Positions 24,561-37,734 of a stretch of DNA of 64,000 bases are shown piece by piece. The notes beneath the pieces were generated by a model that saw only the letters and a program-made list of their open reading frames with translations, made no database searches and was not told where the DNA came from. How positions within the stretch are numbered: the stretch's first letter is position 1; every line of letters starts with the position of its first letter. The translations under genes and the position numbers were made by a program. Source of the DNA: Cavenderia fasciculata (lineage: Eukaryota > Evosea > Eumycetozoa > Acytosteliales > Cavenderiaceae); contig NW_004457729.1 in assembly GCF_000203815.1 (NCBI RefSeq), forward strand, positions 868,674-932,673, read 5' to 3'.

Positions 24561-24811
24561 ATCAATATATAGGTAAGTGTCAATTATTTTAATACTATTG
24601 TACAAAAATTTACATTTAATTTTTTTATTATTACCTGTATATATTATAATATATTATATAAAATTTAGCTAGGAACCTTTACATTCCTCTCTTTCTTCTT
24701 AGAGTTTTTAGGCAAACATTATTATTAATAAATATTTTTAGAAAAGATAAATCTTTTAGATGGATTATATCTTTTGTTATTGTATGGTTTGTACATAATT
24801 ATAAATTATAA

Positions 24812-27740
24812 TTATAAATGTCCTCCACCACCATTGAAAAATATTGGAGGTGAATCATCGTTTTGATTATTATTATTATTATTGTGTTGATCATTATAAT
24901 GTTGTTTATCTGGTTGATCATTTCCATTTCCATTTCCATTTTCTTTTTCTTTTTCTTGTTGATTGGTGGATGTACTAGTACAACCATTGTCGACTGATGG
25001 TCTATGTACGAATAAACCCATATCACCTTTTCCTTTAACATCTATAACTTGTTTTTCGAAATCATATTTATCAGATACTAGGTTATAGGTGGTTTCACTG
25101 ACACTAACCCTATCAGGGATACCAAGTGATTCCATTCTACTCGCTAAATTAACTGCATCACCCCATAAATCAAAGGTGAACTTCTTTTTTCCTATTACTC
25201 CTATTACAACATCACCAGTATTTATTCCAACTCTTAAATGAAGGTCATAGCCATATTTTTGATTTACCCTAAAATTTAAATTAAATATTAATATTTATAT
25301 TCTCTAATGTATATATTTACAACCAACTGTTTCTATTATCTATTTTCTTACCTTTTAACACTTTCTAAAATATTTAAAGCAAAATTTAAAGCTTTGTTTG
25401 CATGATATACAGTTCGATCCCTCAGATAGAAATTGATTCCATCACTACTATTACTTTTTCTCATGTCTGGTGAAAAGCCTTCCACTTCGTGCCATGGAAG
25501 TCCGCAAACCACCATGTAGGAATCGCCAATTGTTTTGATTTTCTCCAAGCCCATCGATTCAGAGATATCGTCAAATGTCGAGTATAAACGATTCAACATC
25601 AATACCAAATCCTTGGGGGAATAGGTAGATGAAATCTTTGTGAAATTAACAATGTCTGCAAATATAATCGATACTCCTGAACATTCTTCTGCTACATATA
25701 ATTCTCCTTCTTTCATTTTGTTACTTATTGCTATAATTTAATATTTTAAAAGAAGAAAGTTAAGTTATGGATTAATAATTCAAGGAATGATCTATTTGAT
25801 CTAAAAGTTGGACATACGGATTGGTAAAATTGAATTTAATAATACATCTGATTTCTTTCTTTCAATATCCAATTCAGAAGCCAAAAGAATTAATTTATCT
25901 CTTATTCTTTGATTGGCAAATGAAGTGACTCCAATGATGAGAAAACAGGTAAATAGCGATAGAATGGAAACGGTTAGAGCAATGCTATCCTTGTCGTCGG
26001 CTATAATGAGTCCCTTGTCTACAAATGTGTAGCTGACTGACAACATGCCAACATAATGCATTCCACATACACCCAATCCCATAAACAATCCAGACACTAG
26101 ATGCTGAAGATGTGAAAAGGAGAATGTGGCAATGTTGAGAGACACTATTGATGATATCCATGCAATGATAAACGAGAGAAACACCAGTCCTCTGTTATAA
26201 GACATCATTGCATTCATTTGCATACCGGCCATACCCAAATAATGCATACTAAAAATACCACATGATGTAAAGAAACTTGCCAATATCAACCGTATCACTA
26301 CATTTTGGTTGTATTGTGATGGGTCCAACATCGATGACATTCGTTTCTGTGATTTTAATTCTCGTTTGAGTGTGTTGTTGTCATTGTTGTCATCTAGTTC
26401 AAACAAAGAACTTCCAATCAAAGGCGAGTATTTCCCACTCTGACTATCTTTTCTTTGCTGTTGTTGTTTAATGTCAATGAGCTCATTTATATTTACAATG
26501 TGTTGAATATCACTTTGACTTAATGGTATAATTCCTTTTTTTGGTATCTTTTTCTTATTATTTCCATTATTACCATTATTATTATTATTATTATGATTGT
26601 TATTATTATGATTATTGTTATTATGATTGTTATTATTATTGTTGTTGTTATGATTATTACCATTATTATGATTATTATTATTATTATTATTATTATGATC
26701 ATTTAAATTAATATTATTCAAATTACATTCAAACAATGGTGAGGATGAATGAAAGGGTGAATTACTATTACTATTACTACTACTATTACTATTGCTATTG
26801 GCAGTGTCACCAGACACTAACCGTCTATTGATAATTGGTGAGCTCGTGATCGATGTCGATTGATGATTCAACATTGTCATCTCTATGCAATATGATTGAT
26901 GATCTGACTGTAGTACCGTATTACCATCCAATGAAAATACATTGCCTATTTGTTGTTGTTGTTGACAGTGTTGTTGATGATTATGATCCATATCAATGAT
27001 CATTGATTCCTCTATAGTATTGTATTGTTTTGATTTTCTTCGATTGAGGTAATTCACAATGACTTGTGGTATCTCGACCGTCAACAATAGTAATCCCAAT
27101 CGACATGATAACACTGCCACTGCACCCGAAAGAAAAGTTAACCATTTATCATATGAAACAGGTACATTAAAATGACATGCCATCATTCCAATGAAATGCA
27201 TACTCCTAAAAAATGAAACAAATCCAAAATTAATATTTATATTTATATATTTGTAACAAAGTATGTATGTATTTAATAGTTTCATACCAAATAGTAACAC
27301 CACCAAGTGAAACTGAACCAATTGTTAGGAAAAGTTGTCTAAATATTTTGTTGCTGGTACTTGTCAATTGAGCAAGACATTGGAGTGATGTATAGGACCC
27401 GAGAACTGAGACCAAGTAGGATAACACGATTAATTCTTTAGACCAATATGTGTTGATCTCCATCACTCCTCCTCCAGACCCATCAGCGCTGTCTATTGAA
27501 GGTGTTGCCAAAAAAAAGTCGCCACCGGAAGAAATACTACTATCCATCGTACTAGTATCGATTTGAATTTGGCTAGCATGTTCAAAAACAACAAAAGAAG
27601 GCAGGGAATATGATTTTGTTTGATCTATTATTACCTCCTCTGCCAATCCTCTTGTTGCTACTGTTACTGAAAATGATGAACCGCTTGAAGGTGGCAAAAA
27701 TGATAATAGAATTATTATTAAACCTAATTCCATTGTAATC

Positions 27741-27742
<2 letters not shown>
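24812..27742 (-). CDS. MHYT-domain membrane sensor fused to class III adenylyl cyclase
   Basis: Minus exons are 27742..27288, 27205..25818, 25730..25352 and 25268..24812, giving 892 residues. A signal-peptide-like start leads to a luminal stretch and then multiple helices. Three MHYT motifs occur at residues 154 (MHFIGM, rebuilt by the first splice), 472 (MHYLGM) and 534 (MHYVGM). Asn/Ser/Gln-rich sequence (about 200-440) is inserted between the first and second. The linker LLNSILPPISNKMKEGE is the usual lead-in to class III cyclases. Cyclase residues: metal Asp640 (FADIVNFT) and Asp684 (KTIGDSYM); purine-selecting Lys680 and Asp774 (FDLWGDAV), the ATP-type pair; transition-state Asn781 and Arg785 (VNLASR). 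It should therefore make cAMP as a homodimer. MHYT units are proposed to sense O2, CO or NO through bound copper; this is known from bacterial GGDEF/EAL proteins. The C-terminal tail is low complexity. Confidence 0.9.
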
Positions 27743-27803
<61 letters not shown>

Positions 27804-27979
27804 ATATTGATTTATAATTGGATCACATAAATAAATAAATATATATATATATGGATAAAGTTGATTAGTTTTAAATTATACAATTGTTAATATTATATTA
27901 TTAGAGTGAGTGATATATTCTACAAAAAGTAAAAAATAACAAAAAAAAGAAGTTGATATTTTGGTATTATTATTTTTAA

Positions 27980-28046
<67 letters not shown>

Positions 28047-30586
28047 TTTGAAGTTGACAACTACAACTACTACTACTACTACTACTACTACTTCTTCTAC
28101 TATAAAAACGATTAAATAAGTTTTTTTTTGATTTTAATGAAAAGATTGAAAAAAATAACAATATAGATGAAAAATGTTAATGGTATCGCGATGATGTTCA
28201 AGATAACATATTAATAAATGGCTAAATTGGTCGTATTATTGTTGTTGTTTCTGTATCCATCGAATGGAGACGATTGTTTATAGAATTGGAATTGGAATTG
28301 GAATTGGTTTTTTAAAATTGAATTGAAAAAGAGAATAAAGCTACAATTGAATTGAACTTACTCCAACAACAATTCGAATATTCTTTAAAAGGTAAAAACC
28401 AAAATTTAAAAATAACCCTTAAAGAAATATAGTTATAGTTTTTTTTACTCGAGTAAACAACAACAACAACAACAATGTACAGTACGAGTTGATGGAGGTG
28501 TAGATGTGAGTGGTTTGATAATAATATTTGGAGGACTCTTTTTTTTTCTCTCTTCTATCCAATCAACAATTCAATTTGAATAGTTTAAATACTACTTTGT
28601 ATTACCGACACCGCCCAAACTAACTCTGCCATGCCATCCATGCCACATTGCCATGCCTCATATGTTGCAATATTCACAACACACACACACAACGTAACGT
28701 ACACTACCCAACACCACCATATATTTACATATAATATATAATGCATACAATGTATATTTTTTTATCTTCTCTTTCTTTCTTGTTGGTTGCGACTGTTAAT
28801 CCTTCCTTTCCTTTCCTTCCCTCCTTGCTACACACTCTTAATATTAATAATAACGATAGATAATAACAATTAAATTAATTAATACTACACATAGAAGATG
28901 AACATGCTATGTGTAGTAGCTTTCTCTCGGTTATCACTTTGTGTTGTAGATAATGTTGTGAACAGATAAGATAATGAGGTGGGAAAATGGTGATGCTTTT
29001 CTATTGAATCACACCACCTTTAAAAAGTGTTAAAACAACAACACTCCACAACCATCGCATTTTGGTCGGGTCGTGTGTGTGGAAATATTGAAAAGATTGA
29101 ATGGTGTTGGGGCAGGATGCGTGGGGGGTTCAATCTAATCTTTTTTTCTTTATGGCATCAGGTAAACGAGCAACATGTTGGCTGGCTGTGTTCCAGAACA
29201 AACAATAAATAAATTTTTTGGAAGATCTGAATAACATATTCATGCATGCAAGTCATGTGTAGACTATACTAACTAACTAACTACCTACCTATGTTGGTTG
29301 AAACGAAATTATAAGAGTCGTCTTCTTTGTTCGTTACAATGTCTTCGTCAAACTTATCTGCTTTTTTCTATTTTAAATTTGTGTGTCTGTCTCTCTTGAC
29401 AATAAGTAAATATAAATAAATAAATAAATAAATTAATTTAAAATGATGTGATCTGGAAGTTGGGATGATGAATTAATAGGTTGGTCATGTGTGTGTGTGA
29501 GTGTGGGGGGTTAGGGAGACTCCAACTAACTGTTTTTTTGGTTAAGAGAAAAAACTATACCCGAAACAACATGGAGAGTAGGAGTGTGTTAAGACAAATT
29601 CTTCTGCAATGAAATTCTGTGATCACAATGTATGTCTATATTCGACAGATACCTGGAAAGTGAACTGTGCTGCCTCTGTTTAAGTTTTATCATAGCATCG
29701 CAATTCCTCACCATAATTAATTAATTAAAAATTATTTTAAAAAAGAAAAAAAAAAAAAAATCTTGAAATTCCTCTACCAAAAAGAGTAGGAGAGTATAGT
29801 TTTGAATACCAACCCGGTTCGAGAACTTAAAATAATAGGGATAATATTGTCCATACCCGACATCTAGTACTAGCCATGGCTTGTGTTTCCTCGTCGCCAC
29901 TTTTTGTCAAGCTTCTTCTTTTTTCCCAGTTTAGTTTGAAAAAACAACAGGGTGCACAGCGGGGGTTTCACATATATTAATTAATTACAGTACTGTGTTC
30001 AAGGAATTACAAGCTTGAATAAGAGCCTACATCCCTATTGCGTTGCCTCGTGTTTTGTAAAATGATAAGTGCAATTGTGTGAAAATACATCATCATCTTG
30101 GTGAAAATGGGGTATCAACTACCCACACCAAAATATATTTCGTTTGTTCGTTTGTTCATAGAATGATTGTGTCCTCCTCCTCTACTGTCATTGTAGTTGT
30201 AGTTGTAGTTGGCAACTTGGTGGTTTGATGTTGTTGGCTAAAAAGTTGACAGATCTAATAATCCTTAAATTGTCACTGCCCACCTCCACCATGTTGACAA
30301 CGATAAACTCGTGAGTTGTATGAAATGAAATTCAAGTAAACCAAATCCCAATTCAAAGTTGACGAACTTCTAGACGCTCATTGTTCTTGGATGTTGTGTT
30401 GGTTTGAATTTGAGTAGATGTTTTTAATTGAAGGAAGTGAAGTGAATAAGAAATGATGCCATCATTGAAAGAGAGCGCACCATCCCAACTGTAATCAAAT
30501 ATATGAACTGTCACCTGACGACTTGAGTATTGAAACTGTCCTACCTTATCTATATATATATTCTTTTATACAATATTATAAGTTAT
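27743..30586. other. Long intergenic region, simple repeats
   Basis: 2.8 kb with no supportable gene. It holds (TTA)n at 27745-27802 and 27975-28046, ACT/CTT triplets near 28065-28095, GGAATT repeats near 28287-28306, (GTTGTA)n near 30195-30210, and many short homopolymers. I scanned for tRNA-like T-loops and found none. It lies upstream of the MHYT cyclase gene, so it probably includes that gene's control region. Confidence 0.55.
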
Positions 30587-31057
30587 TTATTTAGCTGATA
30601 CAAATTCCAAAGGTTCCATCATCGTAATTGAATTGCCTCTAATAACCTATAATTAAACAAAAACAATAAATTAGTTGTCTCTCTCTATCTCTCTCCCCTG
30701 ATATATATGTATGAATGTGTACATACCACCATTCCAATGTTATGTGATTCGGTCGGTGAAATAATCTCTACTGTATCTTTTAAAACTATATTCATAAAAG
30801 TATCGAAACCTCTTAATACTCCAACAACTGTTCTATTGCCATTGAGTCTGACTATATATACGTGTATGTGAGTATGATTGTTAGTAATCTCATCCTTCTA
30901 TCCTCTTCTCACTTCTTCTTCTTATAACTTACCATTCATCTTACGATCTAACAACCTAAAAGTAATAAACAAGTTAGTCATCATAATTATCATTGTCACA
31001 TATCTATATATGTACATACTTTGTAAGATCAGGGTCTTGTGGCTTTCCGAATACCAT
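30587..31057 (-). CDS. snrpG: Small nuclear ribonucleoprotein SmG
   Basis: Minus exons are 31057..31020, 30955..30933, 30851..30727 and 30646..30587, giving 81 residues. The second exon is only 23 nt, so no long ORF reveals this gene. The spliced protein has the Sm1 motif (VVGVLRGFDTFMNIVLKD) and the Sm2 motif (VIRGNSITMME), with NIGMVVIRGNS identical in spirit to SmG of other eukaryotes. SmG is one of seven proteins in the ring around the Sm site of U1, U2, U4 and U5 snRNA, in the nucleus. LSm7 is the nearest paralogue; HNIGMVVIRGNSI favours SmG. Confidence 0.92.
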
Positions 31058-31252
31058 AGTTTTGATATTGTATATATATAAATGAAAAAGATAGATATAA
31101 GATATAAATATAATCAAAAAAAAAAGGTTCATACGGTGATCACCATCGCATTTTCACAAAGTATAATACTTGATGACATTTTTAATAATCGAAAAGTCGT
31201 CAATCATATGACTACAGAGATAATAAGGGTACATTAGTTTATTTAATAGAGA

Positions 31253-31987
31253 TTAGTTTGATAGAGTAGCAGATTGGAGATAATCAAGACTTGGGAAGTT
31301 CTTGAGATAGGCAGCACCTTGACTGTATAGTAATCCTTGGTCGACGTTCTCGCCATAGCCAGAGTAGAATTGTAAGACATTGTTAAAGCCAGAGGTAATC
31401 ATACCAATTGGAATGAACCCTTCTGGATCCAAGAAACTATTGTCACCATAGTTGATAAAGAGTTGGGTGGTTCTGCAACATGCCAACTGTGTTATATGAA
31501 TGAATGGATAAAGGGTATTAAATTAATTTCATTCATTGTCTACTACTTCCTTCTTCTTTGCAAAACTATATATACATACACCTTGACTGTTCATTTCAGC
31601 GGCATAGGTGATTGTTGCAGCTACATTTGATATGCCGACAATCGAGTCTTCTGGGATGGTGATGTTCCACTTTTGTGATACAGCAGGGTCACTTGCAATA
31701 CCCCATTGTGCAACGAATGGTCTTGGTTGATCAATGACACGGAAGAATGCATTGTCATTGTAATAACCAGCTTGAATAAGAGTATAGAAATGATCAACTC
31801 CATAAGGAGCCCATGATCTATTAAAGGTGGCACTAAAACTACCCTTGGTAGTGGTGAATGCTACGACAAATGTATCTGGTGCTGTGAGTGGTTGGTATGA
31901 CTCGTCTACCTCGACTTGTAATGTGTCACCATTGACAACACCCAATAACAATAAAAGTAATGCTGTTATAAAGATAATGATCTTCAT
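31253..31987 (-). CDS. Secreted cyclophilin-type peptidyl-prolyl isomerase
   Basis: Minus exons are 31987..31580 and 31486..31253, joined in phase 0, for 213 residues. A signal peptide (residues 1-20) is clear. The cyclophilin barrel shows TTKGSFSATFNRSWAPYGVD, FFRVI with the catalytic Arg, PFVAQWGI with the Gln position, and TTQLFINYGDNSFLD. The end of the domain is IPIGMITSGFNNVLQFY. The His and Trp of cyclophilin A (its His126 and Trp121) are not evident, so this is a divergent secretory-pathway type, closer to the bacterial-like branch, with probably low cyclosporin binding. It folds proline-containing secreted proteins or has another extracytoplasmic role; the role is inferred. Confidence 0.87.
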
Positions 31988-32533
31988 TTTTCGTATATAT
32001 ACAATAATAATAATAAATAATCTATCGGATGATTAATGATCATTGTCAGTGAAACTAGTTAAAAAAATAAATAAAAAAGAAATAATAATAATATCTATCT
32101 ACTCAAACTCACAGACAATATCATTCATATATGAGAGAGTGTTGGTGATACTATAATATAATAATATCAATATTGAAGTTTAATTATTGGTAACCTTAAG
32201 AGTATTTAGTACAAAGTATGACTTAGTCAACAAGGACAGACCCTTCGCACCAGTGAAAGAGCAAAAGATTTTTCTTGTTCATTTTGAGGACTTTGGCTCA
32301 AAAAGCTTTTCATTCAATTTATCTATCTGTCTGTCTGTTTATATCTATCTTATCTCTATCTTTGTTCAATACAATACAATACAGATACAGAGTTATATCA
32401 ATAATATCTTCACAGTAAAGGTTAACAGAACGAGAAACAAACCGAAGATAGTTTGGAGGATAGTTGGTAGTTGATAAAATATAGTTATATAGAGTAGTTG
32501 GTAGTTAATAGTTTAGTAGACATAAAGAGAAAC
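31988..32533. other. Divergent promoter region, cyclophilin and SWIP genes
   Basis: 546 nt between two genes read away from each other. Contains pyrimidine repeats (CTGTCTGTCTGT, TATCTATC) near 32320-32360. The open frame 32187-32474 has no recognisable features. Confidence 0.5.
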
Positions 32534-35500
32534 ATGTCAACTTCATTTACTACAAATGATGAATACCAATTTGATGCATTCGAAGATGGTTCTTCAAGTA
32601 TGTTGTTTGTTTGTTTGTTTGTTTGTTAGAAGAGTATACTTTTAGTTCTAACTTTTCATTGATTCTATTATTACTTTTCTATTTTTATTAGAATTGGTTG
32701 GAGAACAACAATTAACAAAATTAAATCAATTTGCTGTTGATTATGCACAACAGATTTGGAAGATTGAAGAAGCATTGGATGAATCGATCAATGAATCGTC
32801 TGATTTTAATGTGGATCCCGTGTCATTGTACATTCGACCATACGAGCAACAAGACATTATAGAGTTGATCAAGACCGAGCACAAGATCTTTAACAAGGTG
32901 ATGCTCGTCTTTGCATCGTTGTGCAATCAGGTGCGTATCGTCAAGGAGACGGCTGAACTGCGTTTCTACCAGCCACTCATTGTGTTTGGCGAGATTACTG
33001 GTGAGGCAAGTGAGGGTGACGTGCAAGAAGAGGTGGCTCGTCTGCTACCATTCATGATTGATCTGTCGGCACTGGTCAACCGATGCTACAGCATTGCACG
33101 TAACTTTGTGTCACAATTGGCGTCGATCTATCAGTCGTCGCCAACCACCTACACCAAGTTCTTTAAAAACACGCATCTCCAAACTGTGTTTTATTCAATG
33201 GCCGACTTGTTTGCCGTTCTGATCACATTGGACCAGATCATTGTCAACAACCAGGCACTTGACTCTGCATGGGGACGTTACCAACGTATGGTCAAGAGTG
33301 TGCGTGCCGAGCCGGGCAAATACGGCGTTGCCGAAGAAGAGAAGCTTTGGCAGCTCGAGAAGCTCCTCCTCTCACTCAAGGGACAGTTGTTGGAAGGTTA
33401 TATCTTCCAGACTTGCGTGCAACAAGAGTTTGACTTCCCAGGTGTCGTCGATGTACGTCAAAACAAGCCGCTCAAGGCCGAGTTTGTGCACAACCTCAAG
33501 GCCATCTTTGGCATGCTCCAAGCCAAGATGATGGACCCGTCCGAACTGTACCTGCGCGAGCGTTTCCCCGGCATGATGGGTCTCTACACATTCTACGTGT
33601 CCATCTTTAAAGATATTACCGACAAGTCATTCTTTAAGCAGATCTGGGAGCTCATTAAAAAGGTGCCAATGATCTCCATCTACAACAATGTCTTTTGGTA
33701 CCCCGCTGACTTTATTTTCAAGCTTATGCCCGGTATGATGAAGATTATCGGTACCGTCGACGTTGTCGGTATTCGTCGCGAGTACCTCAAGGTTGTAGAT
33801 CGTGAGTTTGCCGGTCGTGTCAAATCCTACTATCTTCAAGTCAGTCGCTGGATGGTACGTATGGAGTCAAGCAACCTCAACCGCGGTACCACCTTTTGGG
33901 ATGCCAATCTATCACGTATCGGTCAGATTATCCAAGGTGTTCTCCTCTCCTACCACATTAGTCATCTCTTCAAGACCATGATTGGATTGCACATGAACCT
34001 TACTGCACCACTCAAACCATCAGATGTACGTCGTCTCTTCCAGTGTGCCGAGATGCTCAAAGCCATCCAAGGAACATTCCATCGTCGTTCTTCTATGATC
34101 TCTGCTCACATCTCACTCATGACTCAACACTTGACAACCATCATCAACAACAAATTGGATATCGTCCGTAATAGATATACTGGTAAATCAAGTTATTCCG
34201 ACACCGAGTTGGATGTTATCATGGCTCTCACTTTAACATCTGATTTACTTTGTGGTGTTGCAACTCCAGAACGTATCCTAATCATGAAATTATGTTTAAA
34301 TGTTATTTATCAAGCTGTATGTAACAAGATATACAAATATATATTGGATTGGGGTTCTAACCTTTATTTTATTTTATTCTAGAATTATTTAAAGGATCAA
34401 GATATTGAAGATCTTAGACTTCATATTAAAAGACTTGAATTTATTTCAGATATTCACAATCAAATTAGAAAAGTTTGTGATTGTTCATTATTATTTTGGG
34501 CTCGTGATCTTTTCCCAACTTATCTTCAATTTATTTATGAAAATCCAAATCAAGCTTCAAGTATTCAAGTATGTAAACTAAAAAACAAAAACAAAAAAGA
34601 AGATTATTATTATTTACATTTTCTTATTTTATTTTCCTCTTTTTTTAAGTATGCATTAACTGGTATGAAGGATGTTGTATCAATTTTAGAAAAAGCAATT
34701 CATGTTGAAGATCCAAACAAATTAATTGAACTTTATAGAATTGAATTGGAAGATTTAATGGAAAAGTTTATTATCCAACCATTAGGAAAAGACATTGAAA
34801 CCGATCTTCGTCTTCGTATTCATAGTTTCCTCAATGTCGCTGAAAAGGATCCATTCAAGAGTGGTATCAAAGAGTTTGGTAAATTCCTCGAACTCAAGCC
34901 ACTACGTTTCTTTGACAAGACTATCGATATCAAAGCACGTATTGCTCATTACCTCGATTCCACCTTTTACAACTTGAATACTGTAGCTCTATTTGATTGG
35001 AAGACTTACTCTGAAATGAGAAATATGGCTTTCTACAAATATGGTTTAAATCTTTTAGAAGTTCATTTACCTGGTGCTACTCTTGAACAAGTAAGAGAAA
35101 AAACAAACAAAAAAAAAACAAAAAAAAAGAGATATAACACAAATGTATATTTATATATATTAATAACTTTTTATTCTTTTTTTTTAGGGTTTAGATGTTT
35201 TAGAAATTATGAGAAATATTCATATTTTTGTAGCAAGATACAATTATAATTTAAATAATCAAATTTTCATTCAAAGATCATCGAATAGTAAAACACTCAA
35301 TACTATCAATATTACACATGTTGCCAATTCAATCCGTACTCATGGTGCTGGTATTATGGACACAACCGTCAACTTTGCTTTCCAATTTTTAAAGCAAAAG
35401 TTTTCAATCTTTTCAGAATTCTTGTTTGATGATCAAATTAAATCAAGATTATATAAAAATTTAAAGTATGTAAAAAGAAAAAGAAAAAAAAAAAGAAAGA

Positions 35501-36362
35501 AAGAAAGAAAAAGAAGAATATATATATCTAATCTCTCATTTCATTTAATTTAAATTTCTTTAGGTACTTTAGAGAAAACAAAGAAAAATTAGATAATATG
35601 TATCCATTTGATTTGGCAGTTGAATTTGAAAAGGATATTCGTCAATTGGGTCTTACTGAAGCAGGTCTCAGTTTCTTGGATCAATTTAGAATTTTAATTA
35701 CTCATATTGGTAATGCCATGGGTTACATTCGTCTTGTTAGATCTGGTGGTCAACAATACTGCAGTAATGCCATTCGATTTGTACCCGATCTCAAAAAGAT
35801 CCCCAACTTTGAAGAGTTGATCAAGATGCATCCGCTCTCTGCCGAGACAATGGAGTCGAGCAAGAACCTCGACAATGTCATCCAAAACCTCGCATCCAAC
35901 GTGTCGGATGGTACCGAGTACTTTAAGTTGCTCGTCGACGTCTTTTCGACGGCGTTGCGTAGTGTCAACAACCAACATCTCAACAACTTTTATGCCATCG
36001 TACCACCCCTCACCATCAACTACATCGACCACATCATCAACGCCAAGGACAAGCTCTTTAAAAAGAGCAAGGCAATCGGTGCCGAGAGTCTCCAGTTTAC
36101 CGACGACGGTTTTGCCATTGGTTTGGCATACATCCTCAAGCTACTCGATCAAAACAAGCAGTTTGACTCGTTGCACTGGTTCGAACGTATCCAAAAGAAG
36201 TACGAAGACGATCAAAGAAATATCTTGGCAGAGTCACAAGCCAGAGGCATGAAGGAAGATCAAAATCAATTGTCTGTTAAAAAGGTCAGATCTCTTCAAA
36301 CCGAATTTGAATTATTCAAATATTCATTCTCTGGTGCTAGAATCTTTTTCAAAGGTGATTAA
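32534..36362 (+). CDS. washc4: WASH complex subunit 4 (SWIP)
   Basis: Exons 32534..32597, 32692..34316, 34383..34568, 34650..35090, 35188..35465 and 35564..36362 give 1130 residues, against about 1170 in mammals. The first exon encodes [20 protein letters not shown], matching the conserved FD..DDGS start. Strong collinear blocks follow: [39 protein letters not shown]-like sequence (here [18 protein letters not shown]), [37 protein letters not shown], and [24 protein letters not shown] is a helical scaffold of the pentameric WASH complex, which activates Arp2/3 on endosomes; in Dictyostelium WASH is needed to remove V-ATPase from lysosomes and for exocytosis. No domain is missing. Confidence 0.96.
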
Positions 36363-37138
36363 ATATGATATGATTTGATTTGATTGGATAGGAGGATTAG
36401 ATACATACATCCCTAACCGTCACATATGATATCCTAGCCATAGTCAACTTCACCAACCTCACACACACACATCTCATCATCACCAACCCCAATCAACACA
36501 TCAAACCCAATTTTTTTTACACAATACAACATACACCTACATTACACCTAACCTATCACAATACTACTAATAAAATAATTATTATATATATTATATTAAA
36601 CAAAAAGATGGAATCGGATAGTAGTAGTATATTCATCATCTCAAACCCCCCTAAATTCTATTGAAATTCCAAATGGAATTATCGTTCATCCCCATACATA
36701 CACTCTCGATTCTTGTTGTGTAAGGAGTGTTTTCTCTCTCTCACTCTCATTGATAGCAGCAAAATTACACCACAACTCGTACAAACACACATAATTTCAT
36801 CCTAAAACAGCAAATATCGATACATTTATTACACACACTCAAGCAGATTTAATTGTAAAGGGATGAGTTATTATTCCGAAAAACACCCTCCCTCTTCCTC
36901 TATGTACGTATCCATTTACCAATGAATAACGTTCCAATTTTAGATAATGTAATATTCAATTTTGATTTCCATATTCATCCTGCGCGCTCATTTTTTGTCC
37001 GCCTACCATTGTTCAGCAACTGCACTGCACAACAGTATTTAATTAACTTGTCATCTGTTCCAATATCACAACTCATTAGTTTAGTTTATTTACTTCAATA
37101 TCAACAACAACAACTACACAAATAGTATTTATAAAAAA
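36363..37138. other. Intergenic region, no gene seen
   Basis: 3' flank of the SWIP gene (CA-rich 36440-36560) and the promoter of the small Cys-rich gene. A reading frame at 36922-37125 has no family features and lies where the 5' UTR is expected. Confidence 0.5.
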
Positions 37139-37651
37139 ATGGTATCTTCTATCGTTAAAATCACATTCTTATTGGCCGTTATGACCGCCGTCGTCTATGG
37201 TAAAATCAACGTTTGTTTCCATTGTGATGGAGCAAACATTGTAGAACAATGTACTGGAGATCGTAAATGTCTTGAATTCGATGGTCCTTCAACTGTATGT
37301 ATAGTTAACTATAAAAATAGATTAATCATTATTATTTTATATTATTCTTTATACTCACCAATTTCTTCTTTTGTATGTTTGAAATAGTGTTTCAATTTCA
37401 CCAATGCTTGCTCAACAGGTGTAACAATTGGATCTGGTCAAATTTCAATCACCAACAATACCTACACTTTCCGTACATACTCGGCTTCATTAAACTGCTC
37501 TGGTAACTTCACTGATGCCAGCACCACCTGTGGAACTTGTTCCCCAGGAGTCAACAGAGGTATCTATGCCGAATGTGTTTCATCTGCTGCTTCAATCGCC
37601 GCCTCAATGGTCTTTGCTATCGTTGTTGCCCTCTTTGCTGCTCTCGTATAA
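37139..37651 (+). CDS. Small Cys-rich secreted or GPI-anchored protein
   Basis: Exons 37139..37294 and 37388..37651 give 139 residues. Residues 1-21 form a signal peptide ending VYG. The mature part has paired Cys (CFHC, C..DRKC, CFNFTNAC, TTCGTC) and Asn-X-Ser/Thr glycosylation sites (NFT, NNT, NCS, NFT). The last 20 or so residues are hydrophobic with no charged end (VFAIVVALFAALV), which fits a GPI-anchor signal. I do not recognise the family with confidence; small GPI-anchored Cys-rich proteins of dictyostelids such as the ponticulin group are the nearest idea. A cell-surface role is inferred. Confidence 0.8.
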
Positions 37652-37734
37652 ACACCCGATCCCAAACAAATGGCTCCCCTTTCCAATTATTATTAATTTA
37701 ATATAATAAAATATATTTATTAAAATTTACAAAA

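Noticed and set aside
32187-32474. Frame between the cyclophilin and SWIP genes
   Set aside because: No family features and it contains pyrimidine repeats; the region must hold two promoters.
36922-37125. Short frame just before the Cys-rich gene
   Set aside because: Too close to the next ATG to leave a promoter, and it has no signal or domain.
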